64,000 bases of DNA from an uncultured Macellibacteroides sp. (lineage in GTDB: Bacteria; Bacteroidota; Bacteroidia; Bacteroidales; Tannerellaceae). A program made the position numbers and the translations under genes. Location: NCBI RefSeq assembly GCF_963667135.1, contig NZ_OY762974.1:558001-622000 (forward strand). Direction: 5' to 3'. The notes below the pieces were generated by a model. The model saw nothing but the letters and a program-made list of their open reading frames with translations, made no database searches and was not told the DNA's origin. The stretch's first letter is position 1. Each line of letters begins with the position of its first letter. Positions 17,568 to 26,566 of the stretch are shown piece by piece.

Positions 17568-19340
17568 TTATTTATAAATAGGTCCATAGTTTGCACAAGC
17601 CCTGTAATCGGCTCCTTCTTTATCCATTCCGAAGGCGTTCCATGCAGCCGGACGGAATATCTTATCTTCCTCCACATTATGCATGCATACCGGAATGCGG
17701 AGAATGGATGCCAGTGTAATCAAATCCTGACCAATATGTCCGTAACTAATGGCGCCGTGATTGGCTCCCCAGTTGTTCATTACCGAGTACACATCTCTAA
17801 AAGCAGGTTTATCGCACAAACGGGGCGCAAACCAAGTGGTTGGCCACGTTTTATCAGTTCGTTCATTTAAAACTTTATGAATTTCCGAATCAATTTCAAC
17901 TGTCCAACCTTCAGCAAGCTGCAAAACCGGCCCCAATCCTTTTACCAGGTTCAACCGCGACATTGTTACCGGCATTCCTCCTTTTGATAAGAAATTAGAA
18001 GAAAAACCACCACCCCTGAAGTAATCGCGGTTAGCAGGATACCATGTTGTAGCTTTCAGGCAGGCGTCTGCTTCTTCATGGGTAATTTCCCAAAAAGGTT
18101 TCATCACAGGCTCGCCACTTTCTGTTTTCTGACATCCGGTTCCATCCAATGTTGTAGCCCCCGAATTAATAAGATGAATTATTCCACCAGCTGCCTTACC
18201 CTCAAGCTTCTTCCCGGTTACACGTTCTACTGCTTCGGGGCTCCAGTAAGTTCGAACATCCGAAAAAATCTGAGCCCGGTTAGTAAGCAAATGCCCAAAC
18301 AACATCGCCACCCCATTACATGCATCATTTTCTGTAGCCAGAACATATGCCTCACGGATACCATTCCAATCAAACGAACTATTCAGCAAAGCTTCAGAAA
18401 AGTCTCCGTTAGGCAAAAAGTCTGTCCATTGCCGTTGTCCCTGAAAACCAGAAAGAATGGCATTATGTCCAAGCGCCTCCTCTTTATATCCCATCTCTTT
18501 CAACATTGGATTACCTTGAATCAGATCGCGCATAATAAGAGTCATCATCACCACAAACTCCCAGTCCGAATCTTTTTGCTCACGTGTCTTTGCTTTTTCC
18601 AGATCATTGAAATCAGTTCCTTCATTCGTCATGCAATATCTTTCGGTCCACGACATTGCCTTCGCATACTCATCTTTATCATAAATATTCTCTTCCATTC
18701 GCCTGAGAATCTCTGTCAGGTCGATTGATTCATTACGCATACCAAGATATTCCTGAAAGAAATCAGCATTCACTATTGACCCGGCAATACCCATGGATAC
18801 ACTACCCATTGAAAGATACGATTTACCACGCATTGTTGCCACAGCCTGTGCTGCTCGGGCAAAACGAAGTATCTTTTCAGCAACATCATCAGGAATAGAA
18901 TTATCATTCAGATCCTGTACATCGTGTCCATATATTCCAAAGGCTGGTAGTCCTTTTTGCGCATGCGCTGCCAATACCGCTGCCAGATACACTGCACCGG
19001 GGCGTTCAGTCCCGTTAAAACCCCACACAGCTTTTGGATACCATGGATTCATATCCATCGTTTCAGCACCGTAACACCAACACGAAGTAACAGTAATAGT
19101 TGCTCCCACTCCTTCGCGTTCAAATTTGGCTGCACAAGAAGCACTTTCGCTCACACGACCTATCGTAGTGTCAGCAATTACACATTCAACTGGTGATCCA
19201 TCTCCATTCCTTACGTTTTCAGAAATTAAATAAGCAACCGCGTTCGCCAGATTCATTGTTTTCTCTTCCAGACTCTCGCGAACACCGCCCTGACGACCAT
19301 CAATTGTGGGGCGGATGCCAATTTTAGGATACTTTTTCAT
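17568..19340 (-). CDS. fucI: L-fucose isomerase
   Basis: Converts L-fucose to L-fuculose, the first step of fucose breakdown. The 590-residue product matches the family length and starts with the characteristic [20 protein letters not shown]. Other recognisable parts are [31 protein letters not shown], and the C-terminal [17 protein letters not shown] with its His residues near the metal site. It is first of a two-gene operon with fucA. The nearest upstream promoter-like element is at 19493-19500, giving a leader of roughly 145 nt that contains a 7-bp inverted repeat. Confidence 0.95.
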   Translation of the reverse strand: MKKYPKIGIRPTIDGRQGGVRESLEEKTMNLANAVAYLISENVRNGDGSPVECVIADTTIGRVSESASCAAKFEREGVGATITVTSCWCYGAETMDMNPWYPKAVWGFNGTERPGAVYLAAVLAAHAQKGLPAFGIYGHDVQDLNDNSIPDDVAEKILRFARAAQAVATMRGKSYLSMGSVSMGIAGSIVNADFFQEYLGMRNESIDLTEILRRMEENIYDKDEYAKAMSWTERYCMTNEGTDFNDLEKAKTREQKDSDWEFVVMMTLIMRDLIQGNPMLKEMGYKEEALGHNAILSGFQGQRQWTDFLPNGDFSEALLNSSFDWNGIREAYVLATENDACNGVAMLFGHLLTNRAQIFSDVRTYWSPEAVERVTGKKLEGKAAGGIIHLINSGATTLDGTGCQKTESGEPVMKPFWEITHEEADACLKATTWYPANRDYFRGGGFSSNFLSKGGMPVTMSRLNLVKGLGPVLQLAEGWTVEIDSEIHKVLNERTDKTWPTTWFAPRLCDKPAFRDVYSVMNNWGANHGAISYGHIGQDLITLASILRIPVCMHNVEEDKIFRPAAWNAFGMDKEGADYRACANYGPIYK

Positions 19341-19371
19341 TCTATTATAAGATTAACATTTGTGCGATTTC

Positions 19372-19402
19372 AGTTCAGGAGATTTATAGGTTTGGCTGAA
19401 CT
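19372..19402. repeat. Inverted repeat in the fucI leader
   Basis: AGTTCAG (19372-19378) and CTGAACT (19396-19402) are perfect complements 17 bp apart, 32 bp ahead of the fucI start. Could be an operator or a leader hairpin; nothing else identifies it. Confidence 0.35.
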
Positions 19403-19492
19403 ATTCTTATAATAAATAAACATTTATTTTACAAATTCAGATTATGAATAATATATGTTCTGCAACACAGATATGTATTAAATCTAATTTAG

Positions 19493-19500
19493 CAAAAGTA
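19493..19500 (-). promoter_or_regulatory. Possible -7 element for fucI-fucA
   Basis: Reads TACTTTTG on the minus strand (TAnnTTTG). A weak call because no -33 element accompanies it and the leader would be long. Confidence 0.3.
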
Positions 19501-19581
19501 AAGAGTAATGTTGCCTTGATTGGATGAATAAAGATATATCTTTCGAGGCAAAATTCACTATATTATTCAAAGATTTTTGCG

Positions 19582-19589
19582 TATGTTTG
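19582..19589 (+). promoter_or_regulatory. Candidate -7 element for the locus 3 sigma gene
   Basis: TATGTTTG fits TAnnTTTG and lies 47 bp ahead of the start codon, nearly the same distance as at the locus 1 sigma gene (48 bp). Confidence 0.45.
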
Positions 19590-19636
19590 TACGATTGTGT
19601 GAATAAAAGAAAAGAAACATTAATTTCATTTTCATA

Positions 19637-20239
19637 ATGGATTCGATGGAGAGTAAAGAGTTTGAGAGAGAACTAATTAAGAAATTAATTGACAGCGACG
19701 AAGAAGCCTTCTGCGAATTATATGCACTGTATAAAAACAGATTGATGTATTTTGCCATGAAATTTCTTAAATCAAAAGAATTCGCTGAAGATGTCTTTCA
19801 GGATGCTTTCGCCTCTGTATGGCAAAACCGAAGATTTCTGAATCCTGAATCTCCATTTTCAGCGTATATATACACCATTGTCCGTAACCGCATTTTGAAT
19901 CTTCTCAGTACATTTGAAAATGAGAAAAAACTAAAAGAATCTATTCTATCTTCTGCAATTGAAATTGATAATGAAACAAGTCAGTCTATACTTGACGCTG
20001 ACTTAAGTGCAATTATTGAAAAAGCAATAGAAAACCTTACCCCGCAACAAAGTAAAGTTTTTGAGATGAGCCGTAAACAGTTTATGTCTCACAAAGAAAT
20101 AGCGGCAGAACTTGGAATATCGGTTTACACTGTGCAGCAACATATCTCAACTTCTCTTAGATTAATACGAACTTATCTAACCAAGTATTCTGAAACCTAC
20201 ACAGATCTATTGATCCTACTCTTCTGCCTTAATTCATAA
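19637..20239 (+). CDS. ECF RNA polymerase sigma factor (locus 3)
   Basis: ECF sigma factor, 200 residues. Region 2: YALYKNRLMYFAMKFLKSKEFAEDVFQDAFASVWQNR (about residues 28-65). Region 4: LTPQQSKVFEMSRKQFMSHKEIAAELGISVYTVQQHISTSLRLI (about 133-177). ATG 19646 (MESKEFER) is an alternative start three codons in. The FecR gene follows 65 bp downstream on the same strand, and the STN-type SusC comes next, so this sigma is expected to activate the large locus 3 operon. Confidence 0.92.
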   Translation: MDSMESKEFERELIKKLIDSDEEAFCELYALYKNRLMYFAMKFLKSKEFAEDVFQDAFASVWQNRRFLNPESPFSAYIYTIVRNRILNLLSTFENEKKLKESILSSAIEIDNETSQSILDADLSAIIEKAIENLTPQQSKVFEMSRKQFMSHKEIAAELGISVYTVQQHISTSLRLIRTYLTKYSETYTDLLILLFCLNS

Positions 20240-20304
20240 AAAAAGTTAACAGCATCCCAGTTCAACCCTCTTCATCTGTATTAACTTACGACAACAGAAA
20301 TAAT

Positions 20305-21294
20305 ATGATATCAAGAAACAATACAGATGAAGAAGCAGTAAAAAAATTCATTACCGGATTTTATACAAAGGAAAATGCGTTGAATTTATTCGACCCGGAT
20401 AATTCTGATCAGACAATCCACCATTTGAAATCAGAAATGAATGAGGTCTGGGAAGATTCCGCTCAATTCGCATTTACCGATGCTCAGCTCAAATCTGTAT
20501 ATAAAAATGAAGCGCATGATCTTCTGAAAAAAATTCAACGAAAAGAAAAGCAATTTTCAATTACTCCTTTTGTCAAATATGCTGCAATCTCTATAATCAT
20601 ACTTTCTGCTGCGTTGGGAGTTTATTACCTGGCAGATCAGCTCATGCTAAAAAATATTCGTTACACCGAAATCAGGGTTAAAAATGGGGAAAATAATCAT
20701 ATTGAGCTTCCCGACGGTACAAAAGTAGTTCTCAACGCAGGATCCTATTTAAAATACCCCAATAAATTTGTAGGAAAAACCAGATTGGTTGAGATAGATG
20801 GAGAAGCATTTTTTAAAGTTACTCACGACGAATCTAAACCGTTTATTATCAAAGCGGAAGGGGCTAATATAAGAGTACTGGGTACTTCCTTTAATGTGAA
20901 GGCATTTAATGAAGATAATCAACTCACCGTTAGCGTTAAATCAGGAAAAGTCCAGGTAAACATGGCTGAAGCTATGTTACGACTAAAGCCGGACGAACAA
21001 GTGATATTAAACAAGCAAAGCGGAGAGTTTACAAAACAAATTGAAAAGAACAGCCGGGTAACTGCATGGATGACTGGAAGTCTGTATTTTAACAGAACAC
21101 CGATTAAAAGTGTTGTAAGCGAATTGAAACGTTTCTATAATTGTGAAATTGAATTTGAGCCGGGAAAAGATTATGATGATTATATTTATGGAGAACATGA
21201 TAATAAAAGTCTCGAGTCTGTTTTAAAATCTATTCAATACGCAACGGACATTAAGTTTCGAAATGAAAATGGAAAGATCATATTATATAAGTAA
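20305..21294 (+). CDS. FecR-family anti-sigma factor (locus 3)
   Basis: Inner-membrane anti-sigma factor of 329 residues. The N-terminal cytoplasmic part ends near KQFSITPF, a membrane segment follows at about residues 90-110 (YAAISIIILSAALGVYYLA), then the FecR domain (ELPDGTKVVLNAGSYLKYPNKF, VEIDGEAFFKVTHDESKPFIIKA, VLGTSFNVKAF) and the DUF4974-type C-terminus (TPIKSVVSELKRFYNCEIEF). It lies between the sigma and susC genes, all on the plus strand. Confidence 0.92.
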   Translation: MISRNNTDEEAVKKFITGFYTKENALNLFDPDNSDQTIHHLKSEMNEVWEDSAQFAFTDAQLKSVYKNEAHDLLKKIQRKEKQFSITPFVKYAAISIIILSAALGVYYLADQLMLKNIRYTEIRVKNGENNHIELPDGTKVVLNAGSYLKYPNKFVGKTRLVEIDGEAFFKVTHDESKPFIIKAEGANIRVLGTSFNVKAFNEDNQLTVSVKSGKVQVNMAEAMLRLKPDEQVILNKQSGEFTKQIEKNSRVTAWMTGSLYFNRTPIKSVVSELKRFYNCEIEFEPGKDYDDYIYGEHDNKSLESVLKSIQYATDIKFRNENGKIILYK

Positions 21295-21340
21295 TAGTAA
21301 CCTAATAAATACTTGCATGAAGAACTCGTCGTAAATAATC

Positions 21341-21464
21341 AAAAAAAAGGAAGACCAACAAGTGTTCTCCCTTTTCCTAAAGTCCGATGATGAATGCCTC
21401 GCTTGGACTCCTGGCATCATCATTTGGATAGTTGCCTTAAATTTTTATTTAAAACCAACTGTTT
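21341..21464 (-). ncRNA. Candidate antisense sRNA opposite the susC leader (locus 3)
   Basis: On the minus strand TAACTTTG (21478-21471) overlaps the complement of the susC start codon, with CTTTG 17 bp further upstream as a possible -33 element. Transcription would start near 21464. The RNA would contain a long hairpin (ATGATG-ATGCC against GGCAT-CATCAT, 21387-21398 and 21413-21423, one bulged base, 14-nt loop) and end in a terminator stem at 21349-21371 followed by eight T (21348-21341). Length about 124 nt. This is the same architecture as at the other two FecR-linked susC genes. Confidence 0.65.
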
Positions 21465-21477
21465 AACACACAAAGTT

Positions 21478-24400
21478 ATGAAATTCTTTAAATTACAAAG
21501 AAGGAGTGTGATAAGTTATTATGTACTTTTTGTTTTTTTAGTATTTTTTCAAGTACAACCCATAATGGCTCAGTCATCTCAATCAGAAAAAGTCACCATA
21601 GAGGTAGATAAACAACCTGTGGAAAAAGTCTTTGATGAAATAACAAAGCAAACAGGTATCAAATTCTTTTATGGAGAAACTGTTGTTAATTCAAATATCA
21701 AAGTTAGCCTATCTTTTATTAAAGCTCCGGTAAATTCTATTTTATCAACAATTACGGCACAAACAAATCTCCATTTCAATCGCGAAAACAACACTATTTC
21801 GGTTAGCAAAAACAAACCAGAAAATAACCAGAAAAGTTCTTCTGAAAAGAAAATCAGAATTGGAGGAGTTGTAACCGACGAAAAAGGAGAACCCATAATT
21901 GGGGCTAACATTGTTGAAAAAGGAACATCCAATGGAACCATTTCCGACATTGACGGAAATTACTCGTTGGAAACGATGCCAAATGCGACTTTAATCGTAT
22001 CCTATATCGGATTTACTTCAAAAGAAATTCAAGTAAATAACCGTTCAAAAGTCAATATATCTCTTTCAGAAGACAGTAAAGCCCTAAGTGAGGTTATTGT
22101 AACCGCTTTAGGTATCAAACGTGAAGAAAAAGCGTTAGGTTTTTCTGTTCAGAAAATTGACGGAGACGATATGTCTGTTGTAAAGGGGGTAAACATAACG
22201 ACCAGTCTTACTGGTAAAGTAGCTGGATTACTCGTTTCCAATAGTACTGAAATATCTGAAAAACCCTCTATTAGTCTGCGTGGTAATTCTCCGTTGATTG
22301 TAATAGATGGAGTAGCTTACGGAAATATGTCGTTAGACGATGTAAGTGCCGATGATATTGAAAGTCTGGACGTTTTGAAAGGAGCCACCGCTTCAGCGCT
22401 TTATGGACAACGAGGACGTGATGGTGCAATTATGATTACTACCAAGAAAGGTGAAGAAGGAAAACTGAGTGTCAATGTATCAAACAACACCATGTTCAGC
22501 GCTGGTTATCTTTGCTTGCCCAAAGTACAATCCTCATACAGCACAGGAAATTACGGACAAATGGAATATAACAGTGGTTACGTTTGGGGTGATTATATGG
22601 ATGGTCACGAGGTTATACAATACGACCCCAGCTCCATGGAATATAAGTCAATGCCTCTTGTTTCAAAAGGAAAAGACAACCTGTCGAATTTCTTCCGCGA
22701 AAGTATGATTACAAACACCAACGTGAATGTTTCTCAAAAAAGTAAGTTTGGAGGATTCAGAGTGTCGGCAACCCAAATCCATCATGAAGGTCAATACCCC
22801 AACACGCAGGTAGACAAATATTTAGTTAATGGTGGAGGAAACATCGACTACAAGAATTTTAAATTAGACGCCAGCTTTGGTTACAAGAAAGAAAAATCAC
22901 CAAACATGCCTATTGTCAACTATGGTAACGGTAATATTTTATACAACATGTTGATTTGGGGAGGAACCGAGTATGACATACGTGATTTCAGAAATTACTG
23001 GAAAGTAAAAGATCAGAAACAAAACTGGGGATTCAGCGACTGGTATGATAATCCCTATTATCTTGTAAATGAACGTTTGAATACGCAGGATAACAACCTG
23101 TTCAATACAAACCTATCGATGAGTTATAAGATTACAGATAAGATTAATGCTTCATTCCGTTCCGGGTTCGACAATTATAACAATGAAACCGAAAGCCGTA
23201 AACCTATTGGCGACAGTAATGCAAAAACCGGATACTACGGTTATAGCTATGGTGCAGGTTATAGTTTTAACAATGACTTCATGATTAACGGAGACTTTAA
23301 GTGGCAAGATTTTACCATTAAAGCTTTGGCTGGAGCCTCTTCTTATTACTGGAAAAGTAACAGCAACGGTGGTGGAACACGTAATGGTATATCAATACCA
23401 GGATTCTATTCTCTAAACGCATCAGTTGAACGCCCTTCAGTATGGAAATCAGTATCAGAAAAAGCTCAGTACGGCGTGTACGGAAAGGCCGAACTATCAT
23501 GGAAAAACGGTATTTTTGTTGATATTACCGGACGTAACGACTGGTCATCCACCTTACCGTCTACATCCCGATCCTATTTTTACCCATCGGTTGCTACCAG
23601 CTTCCTGCCAACTCAATTTTACAATCCGTTTAAAGAAGTTCTTGACTTCTGGAAAATACGCGGATCATGGACAATCTCCAAAAAGGATTTAGATGTATAC
23701 GATAGTAATATGGCCTATTATGTTTCGGTAGACACCTGGGACGGTTTAGCCACATCTTCTTATCCTGGCTCTCTTCGTGATCCTAATATCAAACCGGAAA
23801 CAGAGAGATCATACGAATTAGGTACCGATTTACGATTCTTCAATAACCGACTTGGTTTCGATTATACCTACTTCAATAAGTTACGTTACAATCGGACTAT
23901 GTACGCTTCGGTTTCGGAAGCTTCAGGTTTCGGAAGCATGGTTACTAACTCTCAGGAAGAACTGGAGCAAAGAGGCATGGAGTTTACACTACGCGGTAAA
24001 CCAATCGTAACAAAAGATTTTAATTGGGAAACTTCGGTAAATGCTTCATTCTGGCATTGGTATTATGACAAGCTAGATCCAAATTACAGTTCTCAGGATC
24101 CACGTTTAAAAGAAGGAGAACGATATGATAAGTTCTTTACGAAAGATTGGGAACGAGATCATGAAGGAAACATAGTTCATCAAGCTGGTCTTCCGGTAAA
24201 AAACAAATATTCATCAGAAATTGGGAATTACGATCCGGATTTGATCCTTGGTTTTTCCAATCATTTTCAATATAAGAATTTCGATTTGAATCTTTCTTTT
24301 GATGGAAGAATTGGAGGTTTAATGTATTCCTGGACAGAACAGGCCATGTGGCATGCAGGTGTACATCCGGATAGCGAAAATCAATGGAGATACGACGAAG

Positions 24401-24816
24401 TAGTAAACGGAAAACAGAATTATGTAGGTAACGGAGTAAAAGTAGTAAGCGGATCAGCAACTTACGATGCATATGGTAAAGTTATTACTGACAACCGTGA
24501 ATTTGCAGCCAATGATGCCCAGGTATCTTATCAGAACTATACGCAGGTTTACAATTGTAATCCTTGGGATCACCAGGCACCTCATAATATTAAAGATGCA
24601 ACATTTATAAAATTGAGAGAAATCGCCTTAAATTATACGTTGCCTTCATCACTGGTAAGCAAATGGTCTTTACAGAAATTAAGCTTTGGTATTATCGGCC
24701 AGAACCTGTTTTTGTGGACAAAGGAATTTAAATTCTCTGATCCCGATCGTGGTCAGGAAAACTTAAACTCTCCAGCCCAGAGATATGTAGGGTTCAATAT
24801 TAATGTTACGTTATAA
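21478..24816 (+). CDS. SusC/RagA TonB-dependent transporter with STN domain (first pair of locus 3)
   Basis: Outer-membrane transporter, 1112 residues from ATG 21478 (MKFFKLQRR). Upstream in-frame codons to 21394 cross the leader hairpin and encode no signal peptide, so they are not used. Signal region to about residue 32 (QPIMAQ), STN domain about 38-110 (IEVDKQPVEKVFDEITKQTGIKFFYGE), carboxypeptidase-regulatory-like domain about 125-200 (GEPIIGANIVEKGTSNGTISDIDGNY), TonB box EVIVTALGIKREEKALGF, plug with LIVIDGVAYG, then a barrel ending NINVTL. With FecR and sigma it forms the sensing branch of the locus. It precedes its SusD by 12 bp. Confidence 0.93.
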   Translation: MKFFKLQRRSVISYYVLFVFLVFFQVQPIMAQSSQSEKVTIEVDKQPVEKVFDEITKQTGIKFFYGETVVNSNIKVSLSFIKAPVNSILSTITAQTNLHFNRENNTISVSKNKPENNQKSSSEKKIRIGGVVTDEKGEPIIGANIVEKGTSNGTISDIDGNYSLETMPNATLIVSYIGFTSKEIQVNNRSKVNISLSEDSKALSEVIVTALGIKREEKALGFSVQKIDGDDMSVVKGVNITTSLTGKVAGLLVSNSTEISEKPSISLRGNSPLIVIDGVAYGNMSLDDVSADDIESLDVLKGATASALYGQRGRDGAIMITTKKGEEGKLSVNVSNNTMFSAGYLCLPKVQSSYSTGNYGQMEYNSGYVWGDYMDGHEVIQYDPSSMEYKSMPLVSKGKDNLSNFFRESMITNTNVNVSQKSKFGGFRVSATQIHHEGQYPNTQVDKYLVNGGGNIDYKNFKLDASFGYKKEKSPNMPIVNYGNGNILYNMLIWGGTEYDIRDFRNYWKVKDQKQNWGFSDWYDNPYYLVNERLNTQDNNLFNTNLSMSYKITDKINASFRSGFDNYNNETESRKPIGDSNAKTGYYGYSYGAGYSFNNDFMINGDFKWQDFTIKALAGASSYYWKSNSNGGGTRNGISIPGFYSLNASVERPSVWKSVSEKAQYGVYGKAELSWKNGIFVDITGRNDWSSTLPSTSRSYFYPSVATSFLPTQFYNPFKEVLDFWKIRGSWTISKKDLDVYDSNMAYYVSVDTWDGLATSSYPGSLRDPNIKPETERSYELGTDLRFFNNRLGFDYTYFNKLRYNRTMYASVSEASGFGSMVTNSQEELEQRGMEFTLRGKPIVTKDFNWETSVNASFWHWYYDKLDPNYSSQDPRLKEGERYDKFFTKDWERDHEGNIVHQAGLPVKNKYSSEIGNYDPDLILGFSNHFQYKNFDLNLSFDGRIGGLMYSWTEQAMWHAGVHPDSENQWRYDEVVNGKQNYVGNGVKVVSGSATYDAYGKVITDNREFAANDAQVSYQNYTQVYNCNPWDHQAPHNIKDATFIKLREIALNYTLPSSLVSKWSLQKLSFGIIGQNLFLWTKEFKFSDPDRGQENLNSPAQRYVGFNINVTL

Positions 24817-24828
24817 TCATTCAGCTTT

Positions 24829-26349
24829 ATGAAAAAGATAGCATTCATACTCATGTCTCTGCTTTTGGTAGCATGCGGAGATTTCGACGAAATAAATACC
24901 AATCCGGACACAACAACATCTGTCACACCGGAATTTCTTGCTACTAGTATAATTTACAATATGACAGCCTCATCCAGTAACAAGGCTTTTCTTAACGATT
25001 CCTGGGTTATGAAAAGCACTGGGTATACTGAACTCATGGAAAATTACATGTATAACAAGTTCGATCGCTATGGATTTGGAGGTTACAGCCTGCTGATCAG
25101 TGCAGATAAAATGCTGACTATAGCTGAAGCTGACAATTCACGAAAGGATAGTGAACTAAACGCCTTTCGGGGTATTAATATGTTTGCCCAGGCATACATA
25201 TTCTACAATGAAACAATGGCATTGGGTGATGTGCCTTGTTCTGAGGCTTTAAAAGGAGAAACTGAAGGTCTTTTTACTCCTAAATACGATACACAGGAAG
25301 AGGTATTTTATATTATACTTAAAGACCTTGAGAAGGCATCTGATTACTTCAGTAAAGCTACTTCTTTTCATGGTGATTTTGTTTACAACGGCGATCCCGA
25401 CAAATGGATGCGCACAGTAAATAGTTTTACGCTTCGCGTATTAAGTATGTTGAATAAAAAAGGAACTGTTAAAGATATTTCTGTTCAACAGATGTTTGAA
25501 ACTTTTGCACAAAAGCCTCTTATCGAAAATGAAGATGCTAGCTTTGCCCGTACCTATTCATCAAAAAGTGGTCAATGGTATCCGTTTTACTATGAACAGA
25601 ATATGTTCTGGATGTACCCGGTTATGTCGTCATTCCTGGTTGATATGATGAAGGGATTAAATGACTACCGCCTTTTCTATTATGCAGAACCAGCTGAAGC
25701 GCTGGCCTCCAAACCGGAAAATTCTTTTGAAGCATACAGCGGAGTTGATCCTGTAATGGAAAATGGTAAAGCTCAGGCAGAATGTACAGAAGGAAAACAT
25801 TCAGCAGTTAATCGCAGATACCATCGGATTGCATCCGGAGAACCGATTAAAACAATCGCTTATTCCGAAGTACAATTTATTTTGGCCGAGGCTGCACTGA
25901 ACGGATGGAAGACTCCTCAGAGTGCAAAACAACATTATGAAAACGGAGTAAAGTCTGCCATGATGTTTACTGCAGATTATACACCTGTGGACTATAGAAA
26001 CGGTATAACAATTGATGAAGCTTACATAGATTCTTATCTTCAGGGAACGGCGGCGTTTAACACGACTGAGCCAAAAGATGTATTGATGGAAAAAATCTTT
26101 AATCAGAAGTACATCGCGTCTTTCTGGCAACTGGCCTGGAATTCCTATTATGACTATCGTCGTACCGGTTTTCCTAAACTTCCAATCAATCCTGAAACAA
26201 ATATGAACGAAGTAAAAACCCAGATGCCCTTACGCTGGATGTATGCTGAATCTGAATATTCTGTTAATCGGGTAAATATTGAAGAAGCAATACAAAGACA
26301 GTTTGGAGGAAACGATACTCCCAATGATGTAATGTGGTTGCTAAAATAA
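24829..26349 (+). CDS. SusD-like outer-membrane lipoprotein (first pair of locus 3)
   Basis: Glycan-binding lipoprotein of 506 residues with signal ending at Cys16 (LLVAC) followed by GDFDEINTNPD, a common start in the SusD_2-like group. Typical parts are FAQAYIFYNETMALGDVPCSEAL near residue 120, YDTQEEVFYIILKDLEKASDYF near 155, DPDKWMRTVNSFTLRVL near 190, AYSEVQFILAEAALNGW near 345 and FNQKYIASFWQLAWNSYYDYRRTGFPKL near 425. A strong 19-bp hairpin lies directly behind the gene and separates this pair from the downstream genes. Confidence 0.9.
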   Translation: MKKIAFILMSLLLVACGDFDEINTNPDTTTSVTPEFLATSIIYNMTASSSNKAFLNDSWVMKSTGYTELMENYMYNKFDRYGFGGYSLLISADKMLTIAEADNSRKDSELNAFRGINMFAQAYIFYNETMALGDVPCSEALKGETEGLFTPKYDTQEEVFYIILKDLEKASDYFSKATSFHGDFVYNGDPDKWMRTVNSFTLRVLSMLNKKGTVKDISVQQMFETFAQKPLIENEDASFARTYSSKSGQWYPFYYEQNMFWMYPVMSSFLVDMMKGLNDYRLFYYAEPAEALASKPENSFEAYSGVDPVMENGKAQAECTEGKHSAVNRRYHRIASGEPIKTIAYSEVQFILAEAALNGWKTPQSAKQHYENGVKSAMMFTADYTPVDYRNGITIDEAYIDSYLQGTAAFNTTEPKDVLMEKIFNQKYIASFWQLAWNSYYDYRRTGFPKLPINPETNMNEVKTQMPLRWMYAESEYSVNRVNIEEAIQRQFGGNDTPNDVMWLLK

Positions 26350-26364
26350 TTTCTCCCTCAACAA

Positions 26365-26409
26365 AAGAAGTTTAATTAACTCTTTAATATAGAGTTAATT
26401 AAACTTCTT
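26365..26409. repeat. 19-bp perfect hairpin between the two halves of locus 3
   Basis: Arms at 26365-26383 (AAGAAGTTTAATTAACTCT) and 26391-26409 are perfect complements with a 7-nt loop, starting 16 bp after the susD stop. On the plus strand the stem is followed by A-rich, not T-rich, sequence, so full termination is doubtful. A transcript-stabilising or attenuating hairpin that sets different levels for the two SusC/SusD pairs is a fair reading. Confidence 0.75.
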
Positions 26410-26566
26410 AAAAAACACCAATCTAAAACATCTGCATTTTCTGATTTAGAAAAGAGCTTTGTTTACCTATTACATAAACCTAGGATAGTCTTATCCTAAC
26501 CACAAAAACGTGTTATTAACCTTTAGTCCGAAAATAAATCGGGCTAGTATACTAATACATATAATA

